DNA from: Paenibacillus sp. P25
Lineage (GTDB): Bacteria; Bacillota; Bacilli; Paenibacillales; NBRC-103111
Reading direction: 5' to 3'
Assembly (NCBI GenBank): GCA_024704175.1
Contig: CP085629.1
Location: forward strand, 5,208,001 to 5,272,000
DNA length: 64,000 bases
In this document: in pieces, positions 17,820-25,832 of the stretch
How the letters are laid out: each line of letters opens with the position of its first letter
Numbering within the stretch: position 1 is the stretch's first letter
Made by a program: the position numbers and the translations under genes
Notes under the pieces: model-generated
Database searches by the model: none
The model's input: the letters and a program-made list of their open reading frames with translations, nothing else
Told to the model about the DNA's origin: nothing

Positions 17820-18868
17820 AGATCTTATATCTGGACTGCTTCTCGGGCATCAGCGGCGATATGACACTGGGAGCCCTGGTCGATGCAGGTGCGGACCGCG
17901 AATATATCGAGGAGGAGCTCGCCAAGCTCGCCATCGAGCCGTTCACGCTGGAATGGAAGCGCGTGGTCAAACGCGGCATCTCCTCGCTGAAGCTGGACGT
18001 GCTGACGGATCCGGCGCAACCTCCAACCCATCACCGCCATTATTCGGAGATTGTGGAGCGCATCATGAAAGCCGGCTTTAACGAACGGGTCGTCCGGCTC
18101 AGCCTCGCCATCTTCGATAAAATCGGGGCCGCCGAGGCGAAAATCCATAACATCCCGATCGAAAGAGTCCACTTCCACGAAGTCGGGGCCATCGATTCCA
18201 TCGCCGACATCGTTGGCGTAGCCCTGGCCATCGATTCGCTGCAAATCGAGAAAATCATGGCTTCGCCGGTACCTCTGGGCTCCGGGACGGTGAAGATCGA
18301 TCACGGCATTTATCCTGTTCCCGCGCCAGCTACGCTTGAAATGATGAAAGGGTCGCCGATTGCACCGGCCGCGTACGCCATGGAGATGACTACGCCTACC
18401 GGAGCCGGCATCATTTCCGGTCTGGTGGATGAATTCGCCAAGGGGTCGCCGCCGATGATCGTCGAAGCGATCGGTTACGGCGCAGGCACCCGCGATCTGC
18501 CGAACCAGCCGAACGTGCTGCGGGCGGTCATCGGACAGGCGGACCCTTTCCTGAACAAATATCATGTGCATCCGGAGGTGCTTCCTCACGAGCATACGCA
18601 TCACCATCATCACCACGAGGATGAGCACCACCATCACCATCACGATCACGACCATCATCACGGGCACGGGCACCATCATGATGATGACCCTGATCATCAT
18701 CATGATCACGACCACCCTCACAAGCATGAGCATCATCATGATCACGATCACCATCACCACGCCGATCATGATCATTCTCATGGCGGGGAGCACGTTCATG
18801 AGCACAGGCACGAACCGCTGCCCGGGGAACTGGCGAAGTCGCAGCACTGCCACGGTCCTTCCCATTAA
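17816..18868 (+). CDS. larC1: Nickel insertion protein LarC, N-terminal part (LarC1) with His-rich tail
   Basis: The first ~250 residues (MKILYLDCFSGISGDMTLGA to LRAVIGQ) are the N-terminal domain of LarC, the CTP-dependent nickel insertase that completes the pincer cofactor. Instead of continuing into the C-terminal LarC2 domain, the protein ends in a tail of about 100 residues with close to fifty histidines mixed with Asp and Glu, a likely nickel-binding or storage segment. A hairpin terminator closes the gene. The missing domain is encoded convergently at 18916-19400. LarC proteins usually hold both domains in one chain, by fusion or ribosomal frameshifting. Confidence 0.9.
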   Translation: MKILYLDCFSGISGDMTLGALVDAGADREYIEEELAKLAIEPFTLEWKRVVKRGISSLKLDVLTDPAQPPTHHRHYSEIVERIMKAGFNERVVRLSLAIFDKIGAAEAKIHNIPIERVHFHEVGAIDSIADIVGVALAIDSLQIEKIMASPVPLGSGTVKIDHGIYPVPAPATLEMMKGSPIAPAAYAMEMTTPTGAGIISGLVDEFAKGSPPMIVEAIGYGAGTRDLPNQPNVLRAVIGQADPFLNKYHVHPEVLPHEHTHHHHHHEDEHHHHHHDHDHHHGHGHHHDDDPDHHHDHDHPHKHEHHHDHDHHHHADHDHSHGGEHVHEHRHEPLPGELAKSQHCHGPSH

Positions 18869-18872
18869 TATG

Positions 18873-18910
18873 AAAGCCCGGAACGCGAATACCGCGTTTC
18901 CGGGCTTTTT
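18873..18910. terminator. Bidirectional terminator between larC1 and larC2
   Basis: AAAGCCCGGAACGCG (18873-18887) pairs with the CGCGTTTCCGGGCTTT region (18893-18908), with T-rich sequence on the plus side. It sits between the two convergent stops. Confidence 0.85.
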
Positions 18911-18915
18911 GTCGC

Positions 18916-19400
18916 TTAGGCGTTCCCGCGGCGGCGGCCCTCCATAAACCGGGTGCGCACCTCGTCATAGACCTGCTTCAGCGGTACCGCATGCGTTCGG
19001 GCAATTTGTTCGCATTCTTTGAATTCCGGCGCGAACTGCACCAGCTCCCCGTTATGAAACCCGGCCTTTACATGAACGGATCCCCACGGCGTGTCCACCG
19101 TATAAAATTCACGGCCCAGCCGGTGACACGAAGCCCGCAGATAGCGGAGCCCCAGTGTCGTCGTCTCACGGAAAATGATCTCCTCGATCCCCTGCGCCCC
19201 CGCTTCCTCTACCAGTACGTTGAGCATAACGCCGGGACGGCCTTTTTCATAATAATCGGGATCCAGTACACGTCATTGGCCCCCTGCTCGAACAACAAGT
19301 CCGTAATATAGGAGGTATATTCCGGATTCATATCGTCAAGATTGGCTTGAATGACCAGCATGCGGTCGTCCCTATGTTCGGTGCGATGTTCAAACGGCAT
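18916..19400 (-). pseudogene. larC2: LarC C-terminal domain (LarC2) on the opposite strand, frameshifted
   Basis: About 161 residues matching the C-terminal domain of LarC: QANLDDMNPEYTSYITDLLF, DVYWIPIIMKK, then LNVLVEEAGAQGIEEIIFRE and TLGLRYLRA. This domain binds CTP and forms the LarC hexamer core. Two frames must be joined near 19232: adding one G gives MKKGRPGVMLNVL, the family sequence, so the break is probably a sequence error. ATG 19400 has an AGGGGAG site, so it is a real separate gene with its own start, not a misplaced 3' end. It converges on larC1 across a terminator. Confidence 0.82.
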
Positions 19401-19526
19401 ACGCCACTCCCCTTCCTCCCCTGATGATAGCAAACTTGGAAAGGGATAAAAAGCCATCAAGCGGCGCAACCTAGATTCATCAACCGGATCAAAATCCGAA
19501 AATGCAGTCCAAGGAGGTTGCCGTGC

Positions 19527-20584
19527 ATGGGAGCTTTTCCGTTACGGACGCGGGCTGGCGCTCTTTGCTGCAGCCTGCTTATCGCCGGTTCCGCCCTTTG
19601 GCCGCGGCCTCAAGCCGTATCCGCCGCTCCCTCGGGGTCAACCGGCTCCTCTGTGAGCCAAGAGTCCCGAGGAACGAAGATGCTGTATGCAGAGCGAAGG
19701 GACTTATACGAGAAAGTCGGCCTGTTAACCGGTATTCCTTGGTACGAGCTGGCGGCCGTCGATCAATACGAGCGCACCATTAATCAGGTGAAGAAGCGCT
19801 CTGCGGGCAGCGGGCCGGTGGCCGTTTACTTTACCGAAGCCCAGTGGGGAGGCCTGCTGAACCCGGACCCGGAAGATCGTCATGTGGACAGTATCCGGTT
19901 CTTCGGGGGGCTCGGACGGGACGGATCGGGCGACGGGCTGGCGGACCGGGGAACGACCTCGACCGTCTCTACTCGATAGCGGCTTATCTTGCGGAGAAAG
20001 GCACAGTCCGGGACGATTTTAAAATCGGGCTTTGGGAGTATTATCAAAACAACCGAAGCGTCGAGCGCATAGAGCAATTTTCCAAAATTTACGCCAGGTT
20101 CGGCACACTGGATCTGGATGAGCGCCGCTTCATTATGCCGCTGAACGCCGAATATACTTACCGCAGCACTTGGGGGGCCAGCCGCGCTTGGGGCGGCGCC
20201 CGGATTCATGAAGGCACGGATATCTTCGCTGGCTACGGGGTACCGGTCCGCGGCGCCGTATACGGCATTGTGGAAGTGATGGGTTGGAATCCTTACGGCG
20301 GATGGCGGATCGGGGTACGCGATTTAAACAATATGTACCATTACTACGCACATCTTTCGGGTTTCAACAAGAAGGAAGTCCGGGTAGGAGAGGTCGTCAA
20401 GCCAGGCCAAATCCTCGGCTGGGTCGGCGGCTCCGGCTACGGCAAACCGGGAACCTCAGGAAAGTTCCCGCCGCATCTTCACTTTGGCCTGTACCGCGAT
20501 AACGGACTCATGGACTGGCCGTTCGATCCTTATCCGCATTTGCGCAAGTGGGAACGCGAAGAACGGCTTCGCTCCCGAACCTGA
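19527..20584 (+). pseudogene. lytH: LytH-like M23 peptidase, frameshifted
   Basis: A secreted LytM-type zinc endopeptidase of about 350 residues. An N-terminal signal peptide ends near VSA-AP; the C-terminal M23 domain carries HEGTDIFAGYG and PPHLHFGLY, the metal ligands. The frame changes near 19945 (GDGLADR joined to GNDLDRLYSIA) with nothing missing. ATG 19527 has AAGGAGG nine bases upstream. Its position next to yunB and near lipA matches the B. subtilis neighbourhood of lytH, the sporulation L-Ala-D-Glu endopeptidase of cortex peptidoglycan; that name rests on context and domain. Confidence 0.78.
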
Positions 20585-20620
20585 ACGCCCGTAGGCCGTT
20601 TGAGCCTGCGGGCGTTATTT
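20584..20620. terminator. Terminator between lytH and yunB
   Basis: AACGCCCGTAGGC (20584-20596) pairs with GCCTGCGGGCGTT (20604-20616) with one mismatch, then ATTTT. It serves the convergent lytH and yunB. Confidence 0.8.
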
Positions 20621-20637
20621 TGCGCAGGGACCCCCCG

Positions 20638-21396
20638 CTATTTGGTTTTGGCCGCTTCGGAATCGCCTTGCTGCTTCGGCGACCCGCCCGGCAAGGCTAT
20701 GCCCGGCGGCGGACTGTTCCCTACGGGATTGCCTTTTCCGTCGAAATAGTAGGTCGGCACATCGCCAACGACGAGAGAATAGGCTACCGGCATCTCGGTT
20801 TCGACGATTTCCGGCTCCGAGTCGAACGGTATAATGACCGACACCTCGACCGTTATCCGAATGTAGACCTCGACCATAATCATATTGATGCCCGCATTCT
20901 GGTACCTCGTGTTCAAGTCCACCTTAGCCGCGCCTGCCGGCACGAGCTTGATTGGAATATCGGGTCCGAAGGAAGCGAGAATCGGACTGTTCAGCGCCTG
21001 CCCGAGCGGAATGTGCTCCGGGAACGCCTGGATCAGACGCATCTGCTTATCCACCGTATTGATGACTTCCGAGGTGATCCGCATCTGCTCGGACGGATTA
21101 AGGATAAAACCCGCCGTTTTGCCGTTCTTGTCGGTGCGCCAATCGATCATTTTCTCCAGGTCGACCGTACGGGAAATTTGCTCGGCTACGGCCGTATTGA
21201 CCGCTTGCGTCGCGATTTGCTTCAGACGGATTTTGGCCAGGCTGACCAGCGGATTTTTAAGGTTTTTTTCCATATACACATAGCCCTCTAGAGTAAAGAG
21301 AAAGACGACCACGCAAACGATCAGCACCCAGCGCTTCAGCTTCGCTTTTCCCGAGGGACTGCTCCTCCACCTGCTTCTCCACCTCAGCTTCAGCAA
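20638..21396 (-). CDS. yunB: Sporulation protein YunB
   Basis: A 252-residue protein, the usual YunB length, made in the mother cell in Bacillus and needed for normal spore formation. It has one N-terminal membrane segment (WVLIVCVVVFLFTLEGYVY) and an extracytoplasmic domain (AVNTAVAEQI; GSPILASFGP-like region NSPILASFGPDIPIKLVPAG). I place the start at TTG 21396 because GGAGGAGGGG precedes it; the open frame to 21633 has no ribosome site and no family match. Intact. The C-terminus is proline/glycine-rich. Confidence 0.88.
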   Translation of the reverse strand: MLKLRWRSRWRSSPSGKAKLKRWVLIVCVVVFLFTLEGYVYMEKNLKNPLVSLAKIRLKQIATQAVNTAVAEQISRTVDLEKMIDWRTDKNGKTAGFILNPSEQMRITSEVINTVDKQMRLIQAFPEHIPLGQALNSPILASFGPDIPIKLVPAGAAKVDLNTRYQNAGINMIMVEVYIRITVEVSVIIPFDSEPEIVETEMPVAYSLVVGDVPTYYFDGKGNPVGNSPPPGIALPGGSPKQQGDSEAAKTK

Positions 21397-21689
21397 ACGG
21401 CACCCCTCCTCCGGGATCTTGTTCTCTGCGGCGCTCTGACCGGCTCGGCCCATCCCATCGTTACAGCATATGCGCCGCCTTCCCGAAAAAGAAGAAAAGC
21501 CCCTAACCTTGGTGCCTGCCTGTTCAGGCTGGAGCAGACCTCTCTCACGTTTCGCTAAGACTTGGAGACCCGCGGAACAATTGGAGTCCTTCCGCTCGCA
21601 ATCCCGCTGTAATAATTGCCCCGGGAACAACAAAAACTACAAAAGTGATTGCTGCTTACTCCTAATCCAATGCAGAAGGGAATGTACCC
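21397..21689. other. Divergent intergenic region yunB/azoR
   Basis: No gene is recognised. It should hold the promoters of yunB (expected to be sporulation-specific) and azoR, but I see no clear consensus pair. Confidence 0.4.
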
Positions 21690-22326
21690 ATGGCTACCGT
21701 CCTGTATATTACCGCCCATCCTCACGATCATCAGACCTCCTTCAGTATGGTCGCGGGCAAAGCTTTCGTCGACGCTTACCGCGAGGCCCATCCGGGGGAT
21801 GAGGTCGTCCATCTGGATCTGTACAAAATGAATATTCCGCATATCGATGCGGACGTCTTCAGCGGCTGGGGCAAGCTCCCGCAGCGGGAAAGATTTCTCC
21901 GATCTGACGGGAGAAGAGAAAGCGAAGGTCAGCCGCCTGGCCGAGCTTACCGACCAATTCGTCGCCGCCGACAAGTACGTGTTCGTCACGCCGATGTGGA
22001 ACTTCTCCTTCCCGCCGATCATGAAGGCTTATATCGACTCGATTTGTACGGCGGGCAAAACGTTCCGCTATACCGAGAACGGACCGGTCGGTCTGCTGAC
22101 GAACAAAAAAGCACTGCACATTCAGGCCCGCGGCGGCATGTATTCGGAAGGTCCGGCGGCCGCCATGGAGATGGGCCACAAGTATATCGGAATCATCATG
22201 AGCTTCTTCGGCGTGCCTTCCTTTGAAGGACTGTTTGTCGAAGGCCATAATCAGTTCCCCGACAAAGCCCAGCAGATCAAAGAAGACGCCATCCGGCGCG
22301 CGCAGGAGCTGGCGAAGAGCTTCTAA
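21690..22326 (+). pseudogene. azoR: FMN-dependent NADH azoreductase, frameshifted
   Basis: A flavodoxin-fold quinone/azo reductase of about 211 residues. N-terminal MATVLYITAHPHDHQTSFSM to DADVFSGWGKL, then SDLTGEEKAKVSRLAELTDQ with PMWNFSFPPIMKAYID and ARGG in the active-site region, all typical of AzoR. The frame changes near 21885 in a G-rich run with no loss of sequence. AGAAGGGA lies 10 bases ahead of ATG 21690. These enzymes reduce quinones with NADH and protect against thiol and quinone stress. Monocistronic, closed by a hairpin. Confidence 0.85.
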
Positions 22327-22329
22327 TCC

Positions 22330-22376
22330 ATGCCAAAAAGCCGGTCGGGCTTGAGCGCCCCATCGGCTTTTGGCAT
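22330..22376. terminator. Terminator between azoR and ydhK
   Basis: ATGCCAAAA (22330-22338) with inner AGCCGGT mirrors ATCGGC and TTTTGGCAT (to 22376). It serves both convergent genes. Confidence 0.7.
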
Positions 22377-22423
22377 ACTTAACTCCGGTCAATCCGTTAC
22401 GCGCAGCTGCGGTTCATCAAGAT

Positions 22424-23000
22424 TTATTTCGCTGCAAGCTCACTCTCGGTGACCCATTGATGATTGGTTACTTTTTCCCCGCCCGTTGTCGGCGTATAGT
22501 CTACCATATAGACGGTTGTATGCTCAGCCGAATCAATGGTTCCGGAAGCGCCTTTCATCCCCGGCATGTGATCCGCTTCCAAGGTAACTTTCGTCCCCGG
22601 TTTCAGAGCTTCGGCGCCGGCACTTTTCAATTCCTCATGAATCACCCATTTATGATTTTTTACCGGCTGTCCGCCATTAGTCGGCGTATAAGAAACCGAG
22701 TAGACCATAGTATCATAGGCTCCGACAATCGTGGCTGTGGCGCCTTTCATACCGGGCATGTGATCCGCTTGAATCACCGCTTGGCTTCCGACCTTATATT
22801 TCGGATTCGTCGCCGCCTTTAGTCCGGCAGGAACTTCGCCTGAACCGGAGTGATTCATCTCTGAATGATTCATGCTGGAATGGTCCATGGGCTGGTTATC
22901 GCTTTTGGCGGAAGACGAGTTGGCTGCATTCTTTCCACAAGCAGTTAATGCTTGCCGCGATCATAACTGCGGTCATAATCAAAATCATTTTCCTCTTCAT
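22424..23000 (-). pseudogene. ydhK: YdhK-type lipoprotein (two DUF1541 domains), frameshifted
   Basis: A surface lipoprotein of about 191 residues. The N-terminus MKRKMILIMTAVMIAAS leads, after a one-base repair near 22955, into a lipobox ALTACGKNAANSSS. A Met/His/Ser linker (MDHSSMNHSEMNHSG) follows, then two similar DUF1541 domains, each with an ADHMPGMKGA motif and a following YTPT(N/T)GG. The Met/His-rich linker suggests metal (perhaps copper) contact, but function is unknown. AGGAGG lies ahead of ATG 23000. It lies 80 bases downstream of a two-component system and may be its target. Confidence 0.82.
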
Positions 23001-23080
23001 TTTAAAGCCTCCTAATTCATGAGTCGCATAGGGGGGATATCATCAGTTTAACCATTACTTGTGAAGATCCTGTGTAGAAG

Positions 23081-24170
23081 TTAGGCTAAAAAGGCTTGGT
23101 TTTCTTTCGGAAGCCGGATCGTAACCGTTGTCCCATCCGTACTTTCCGCCCAGACTTGTCCTCCATGAGCCACGACCAGCTTCTTAACGATGGTTAACCC
23201 CAAACCGGCGCCGCCGGTTCTCCGGTTTCTCGATTTGTCCCCCCGGTAAAATCGTTCAAAGATATAAGGCAGATCCTCTCGGCTTATGCCGCTGCCCGAA
23301 TCCTGCACGTGAATCACTACGTCGTCTGCTTCTTCGACGGCTTTAATCAACACCCGTCCTTTTTCAGGTGTGAATTTAAGAGCGTTGCCAAGAAGATTGA
23401 CCAGGATTTGAATCATACGATTCCGGTCGGCAAAAATTCGGATGTTCGGATTACAGCTGTACGAAAGTCCCACCTTTTTTCAAGGTAAGCCGCCGAAACG
23501 AGCTCTGCTCCTTGTTCAATGATCGCCTTTAGGGACTCTTCTTTTCGTTCTAATTGAAAGGCCGGCGAATCCATATGCGTCAAATCTTCCAATTCGGCTA
23601 CCATTTCTGTGAGCCTTACAATTTCTTCATAACACGCATGGATGCGCTCCGGGGTCGGTTCCCAAATCCCGTCTTCCAACGCCCGCATATGGCTTTTCAG
23701 CGTGGCCAGCGGTGTTCGAAGTTCGTGGGCAATGTCTTCCGTCATGGTGACCCGAAGCTGCTCTTGCTTATGAAGCTGGGCGGCCAGTTCGTTCAATGAA
23801 GTGCCAAGTTCCGCCAGCTCGTCCTTGCCGCTGACGGCGACCCGGGTATCGAGCCGCCCGCCCGACATTCGTTCCCGCTGACCTGTTTCATGTCTATCAG
23901 CGGCTTGGAAATTTGTTTCGCAATATAAAAACCGATCAGAACCGCAAGGATAATCGAACCGGTGAACGTCCAAATGATCGATTGGAACAGCGCCTGCTCC
24001 AAGTGATAATCCAATTGGGACACATCCTGATTCATGCCTGCCGCTTGGTCGTGGAACATGGAAATATGATAATGCGTGGCGATAATTACACTTAACGTGG
24101 AAATCAACAAAATACACGTCGCGGTCCCGATAATGATCCATGCAAGGCGTGTGTGCAATCGCTTATTCAT
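23081..24170 (-). pseudogene. Sensor histidine kinase, frameshifted
   Basis: An OmpR-family partner kinase of about 363 residues: TM1 (AWIIIGTATCILLISTLSVII), an extracytoplasmic loop, TM2 (WTFTGSIILAVLIGFYIA), HAMP (SKPLIDMKQV with RMSGGRLDTRVAVSGKDELAELG), the phospho-acceptor HELRTPLATLKSH, and an ATPase domain with NLLGNALKFTPEKG, DSGSGI and GGAGLGLTIVKKL. Frames change near 23880 and 23470. The start overlaps the stop of the response regulator by four bases, so they are cotranslated. The stimulus is unknown; the neighbouring YdhK lipoprotein suggests envelope or metal stress. Confidence 0.87.
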
Positions 24171-24859
24171 GTCGCCCCTCCTGCAAACCGGTAGCCCATA
24201 CCGTATACGGTCACAATATACTTCGGATTCTTGGGGTCCGGTTCCATTTTGTGGCGGAGGTTCTTCACATGCTGATCGATCGTGCGGCTATCGCCGTCAA
24301 AATCATAGCCCAGCACGCGCTCCACGAGTTCCTCCCGGGTGAAATGGCGCTGCGGATGTTTCGCCAGAACAAGCAGCAACTTGTATTCATTGGGGGTTAG
24401 ACTCACGAGTCGGCCGCCGCAATGTACCTGTTGTTTCATCGAATCAATGACAAGTTCGCCCTCATTATAGGCTAGACGGTCGGCAAGCAATTGGTGGTCT
24501 TCCGTGCGCCGAAGAATGGCTCTTACCCGGGCCACCAGTTCGCGCGGGTCGAAGGGCTTGATCAAGTAATCGTCAGCCCCCAGGGATAAGCCCTTGATTC
24601 GATTGTTTTCCGAAACCTTTGCAGTAAGCATCAGAATCGGGACGGAGTGGAATTGACGGATCGATTGGCAGACCTGCTCGCCTTCGATATCCGGCAGCAT
24701 GAGGTCCAGAATAACAAAATCAACCGATTTATTTTGAACAATCCGAATGGCGTTTGTACCCGTCTCGGCCTCCATCGTCCGAAAGCCGTCTTTTTTCAAG
24801 TAGGATACCACGACATCCCGAATTTTCGCTTCATCATCGACGACCAGTACGGTTTTCAT
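24167..24859 (-). CDS. OmpR-family response regulator
   Basis: A 230-residue two-component regulator: receiver domain with VVDDEAKIRD, phospho-Asp in VILDLMLPDIEG, MLTAK and KPFDPREL, then a winged-helix DNA-binding domain (SLTPNEYKLLLVL; SRTIDQHVKNLRHKM). ATG 24859 is chosen for the GGAGGG site just upstream; the open frame to 25036 is unrelated. Intact. First gene of an operon with the kinase and probably ydhK. Confidence 0.95.
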   Translation of the reverse strand: MKTVLVVDDEAKIRDVVVSYLKKDGFRTMEAETGTNAIRIVQNKSVDFVILDLMLPDIEGEQVCQSIRQFHSVPILMLTAKVSENNRIKGLSLGADDYLIKPFDPRELVARVRAILRRTEDHQLLADRLAYNEGELVIDSMKQQVHCGGRLVSLTPNEYKLLLVLAKHPQRHFTREELVERVLGYDFDGDSRTIDQHVKNLRHKMEPDPKNPKYIVTVYGMGYRFAGGAT

Positions 24860-25043
24860 AACGACCCTCCAAGAAACATATAAACTAACGGTACCAAAAA
24901 CTGATGTAGAAACCATGTAGCTCCCTCGCAAACAAAAAAAAGGGCTGACCGCCGAATCACCGGATTTATTGTAAAACGCTTTCTTTTTCCGGTTCCGGCT
25001 AGGTTTCCACGGCGTCGCCTCTTGTTTGCTGCTCACATTATTC

Positions 25044-25652
25044 TCATTTCGCCATTATTTTCTTTGTTTTAGCCTTTCTTATGTACCATACGGCCAACCC
25101 GACCACCATCAAAATACCTACCAGAATCAAAAGGTACCGGTGGATCGTTTCGGTAACAATACGCCAATGCTCTCCAATGTAAGTACCCAAAGTCAGAAAG
25201 CTTACAGCCCAGAGCATGGCCCCGGGCGCGGCATACAAAGTGAAGCTTCGATATGACCACTTGCTGATTCCGGCGCTATAAGCGGTTAAATGGCGGACTC
25301 CGGGGATAAAATAGCCGATCGTGAGCGCGAATTTACCGAACCGCTTATACCAGTGTTGTGTGCGGTCTAACCTCTCTTTTGTGATATGAATTTTGCTCCC
25401 GTATTTTTCTAAAAGCGGATACCCGAATTGATATCCAATGAAGTAGCTGACAGACATACCGCTAAAACTGCCGATGACCGAAACAAGGGCTGTCGGGATA
25501 TAATGCAGCCTGCCTTTGGAAACGAGGTAGCCCGAAAACGTCATTAAGATCTCATCCGGGACCGGCAAACCTATGATCCCAAGCACCAAAGCTCCAAAGA
25601 TACCGATATAACCATAATGGGCAATAAACCTTAAAAGCATGTGCTGCAACAT
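25044..25652 (-). CDS. DedA family membrane protein
   Basis: A 202-residue VTT/DedA-domain membrane protein with about five hydrophobic segments. Typical motifs: GLPVPDEILMTFSGYL near the N-terminus and GYFIPGVRHLTAYSAGIS in the middle. DedA proteins help recycle undecaprenyl phosphate or related lipids and affect envelope homeostasis. ATG 25652 has GAAGGAG upstream; earlier in-frame codons to 25778 show no ribosome site. Intact and apparently monocistronic. Confidence 0.92.
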   Translation of the reverse strand: MLQHMLLRFIAHYGYIGIFGALVLGIIGLPVPDEILMTFSGYLVSKGRLHYIPTALVSVIGSFSGMSVSYFIGYQFGYPLLEKYGSKIHITKERLDRTQHWYKRFGKFALTIGYFIPGVRHLTAYSAGISKWSYRSFTLYAAPGAMLWAVSFLTLGTYIGEHWRIVTETIHRYLLILVGILMVVGLAVWYIRKAKTKKIMAK

Positions 25653-25765
25653 AGGGTCTCCTTCCAGGCCGAGGAATTTCTTATTAGTTTTGCCAAAAGC
25701 CCCAAAGACATGATCCCCGAAGCGATTACTGCTAAACCTAAGAAATGAAACTCCCCGATCAACGG

Positions 25766-25789
25766 AAAAATCCTGCACATTGTGCAGGA
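25766..25789 (-). terminator. Terminator of copA
   Basis: TCCTGCAC (25771-25778) pairs with GTGCAGGA (25782-25789) around a 3-base loop; on the minus strand it is followed by five U. It lies 44 bases past the copA stop. Confidence 0.8.
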
Positions 25790-25832
25790 AATTATTTCAA
25801 ATATATAAGGACCCTCGAAACCATGCAGTCCT

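Noticed and set aside
18601..18800. Short tandem repeats of CAC/CAT considered as a possible CRISPR or satellite
   Set aside because: The repeats are in frame within larC1, have no fixed spacer length and simply encode the histidine tail.
17825..18865. Long minus-strand open frame opposite larC1, rich in Met, Val and Ile
   Set aside because: It is the complement of the histidine repeat (CAT/CAC read backwards) and of LarC1 codons; no ribosome site or family match.
24900..25043. Possible terminator between dedA and the response regulator gene
   Set aside because: There is a T-rich run on the minus strand, but the preceding sequence gives only weak stems, so I did not list it.
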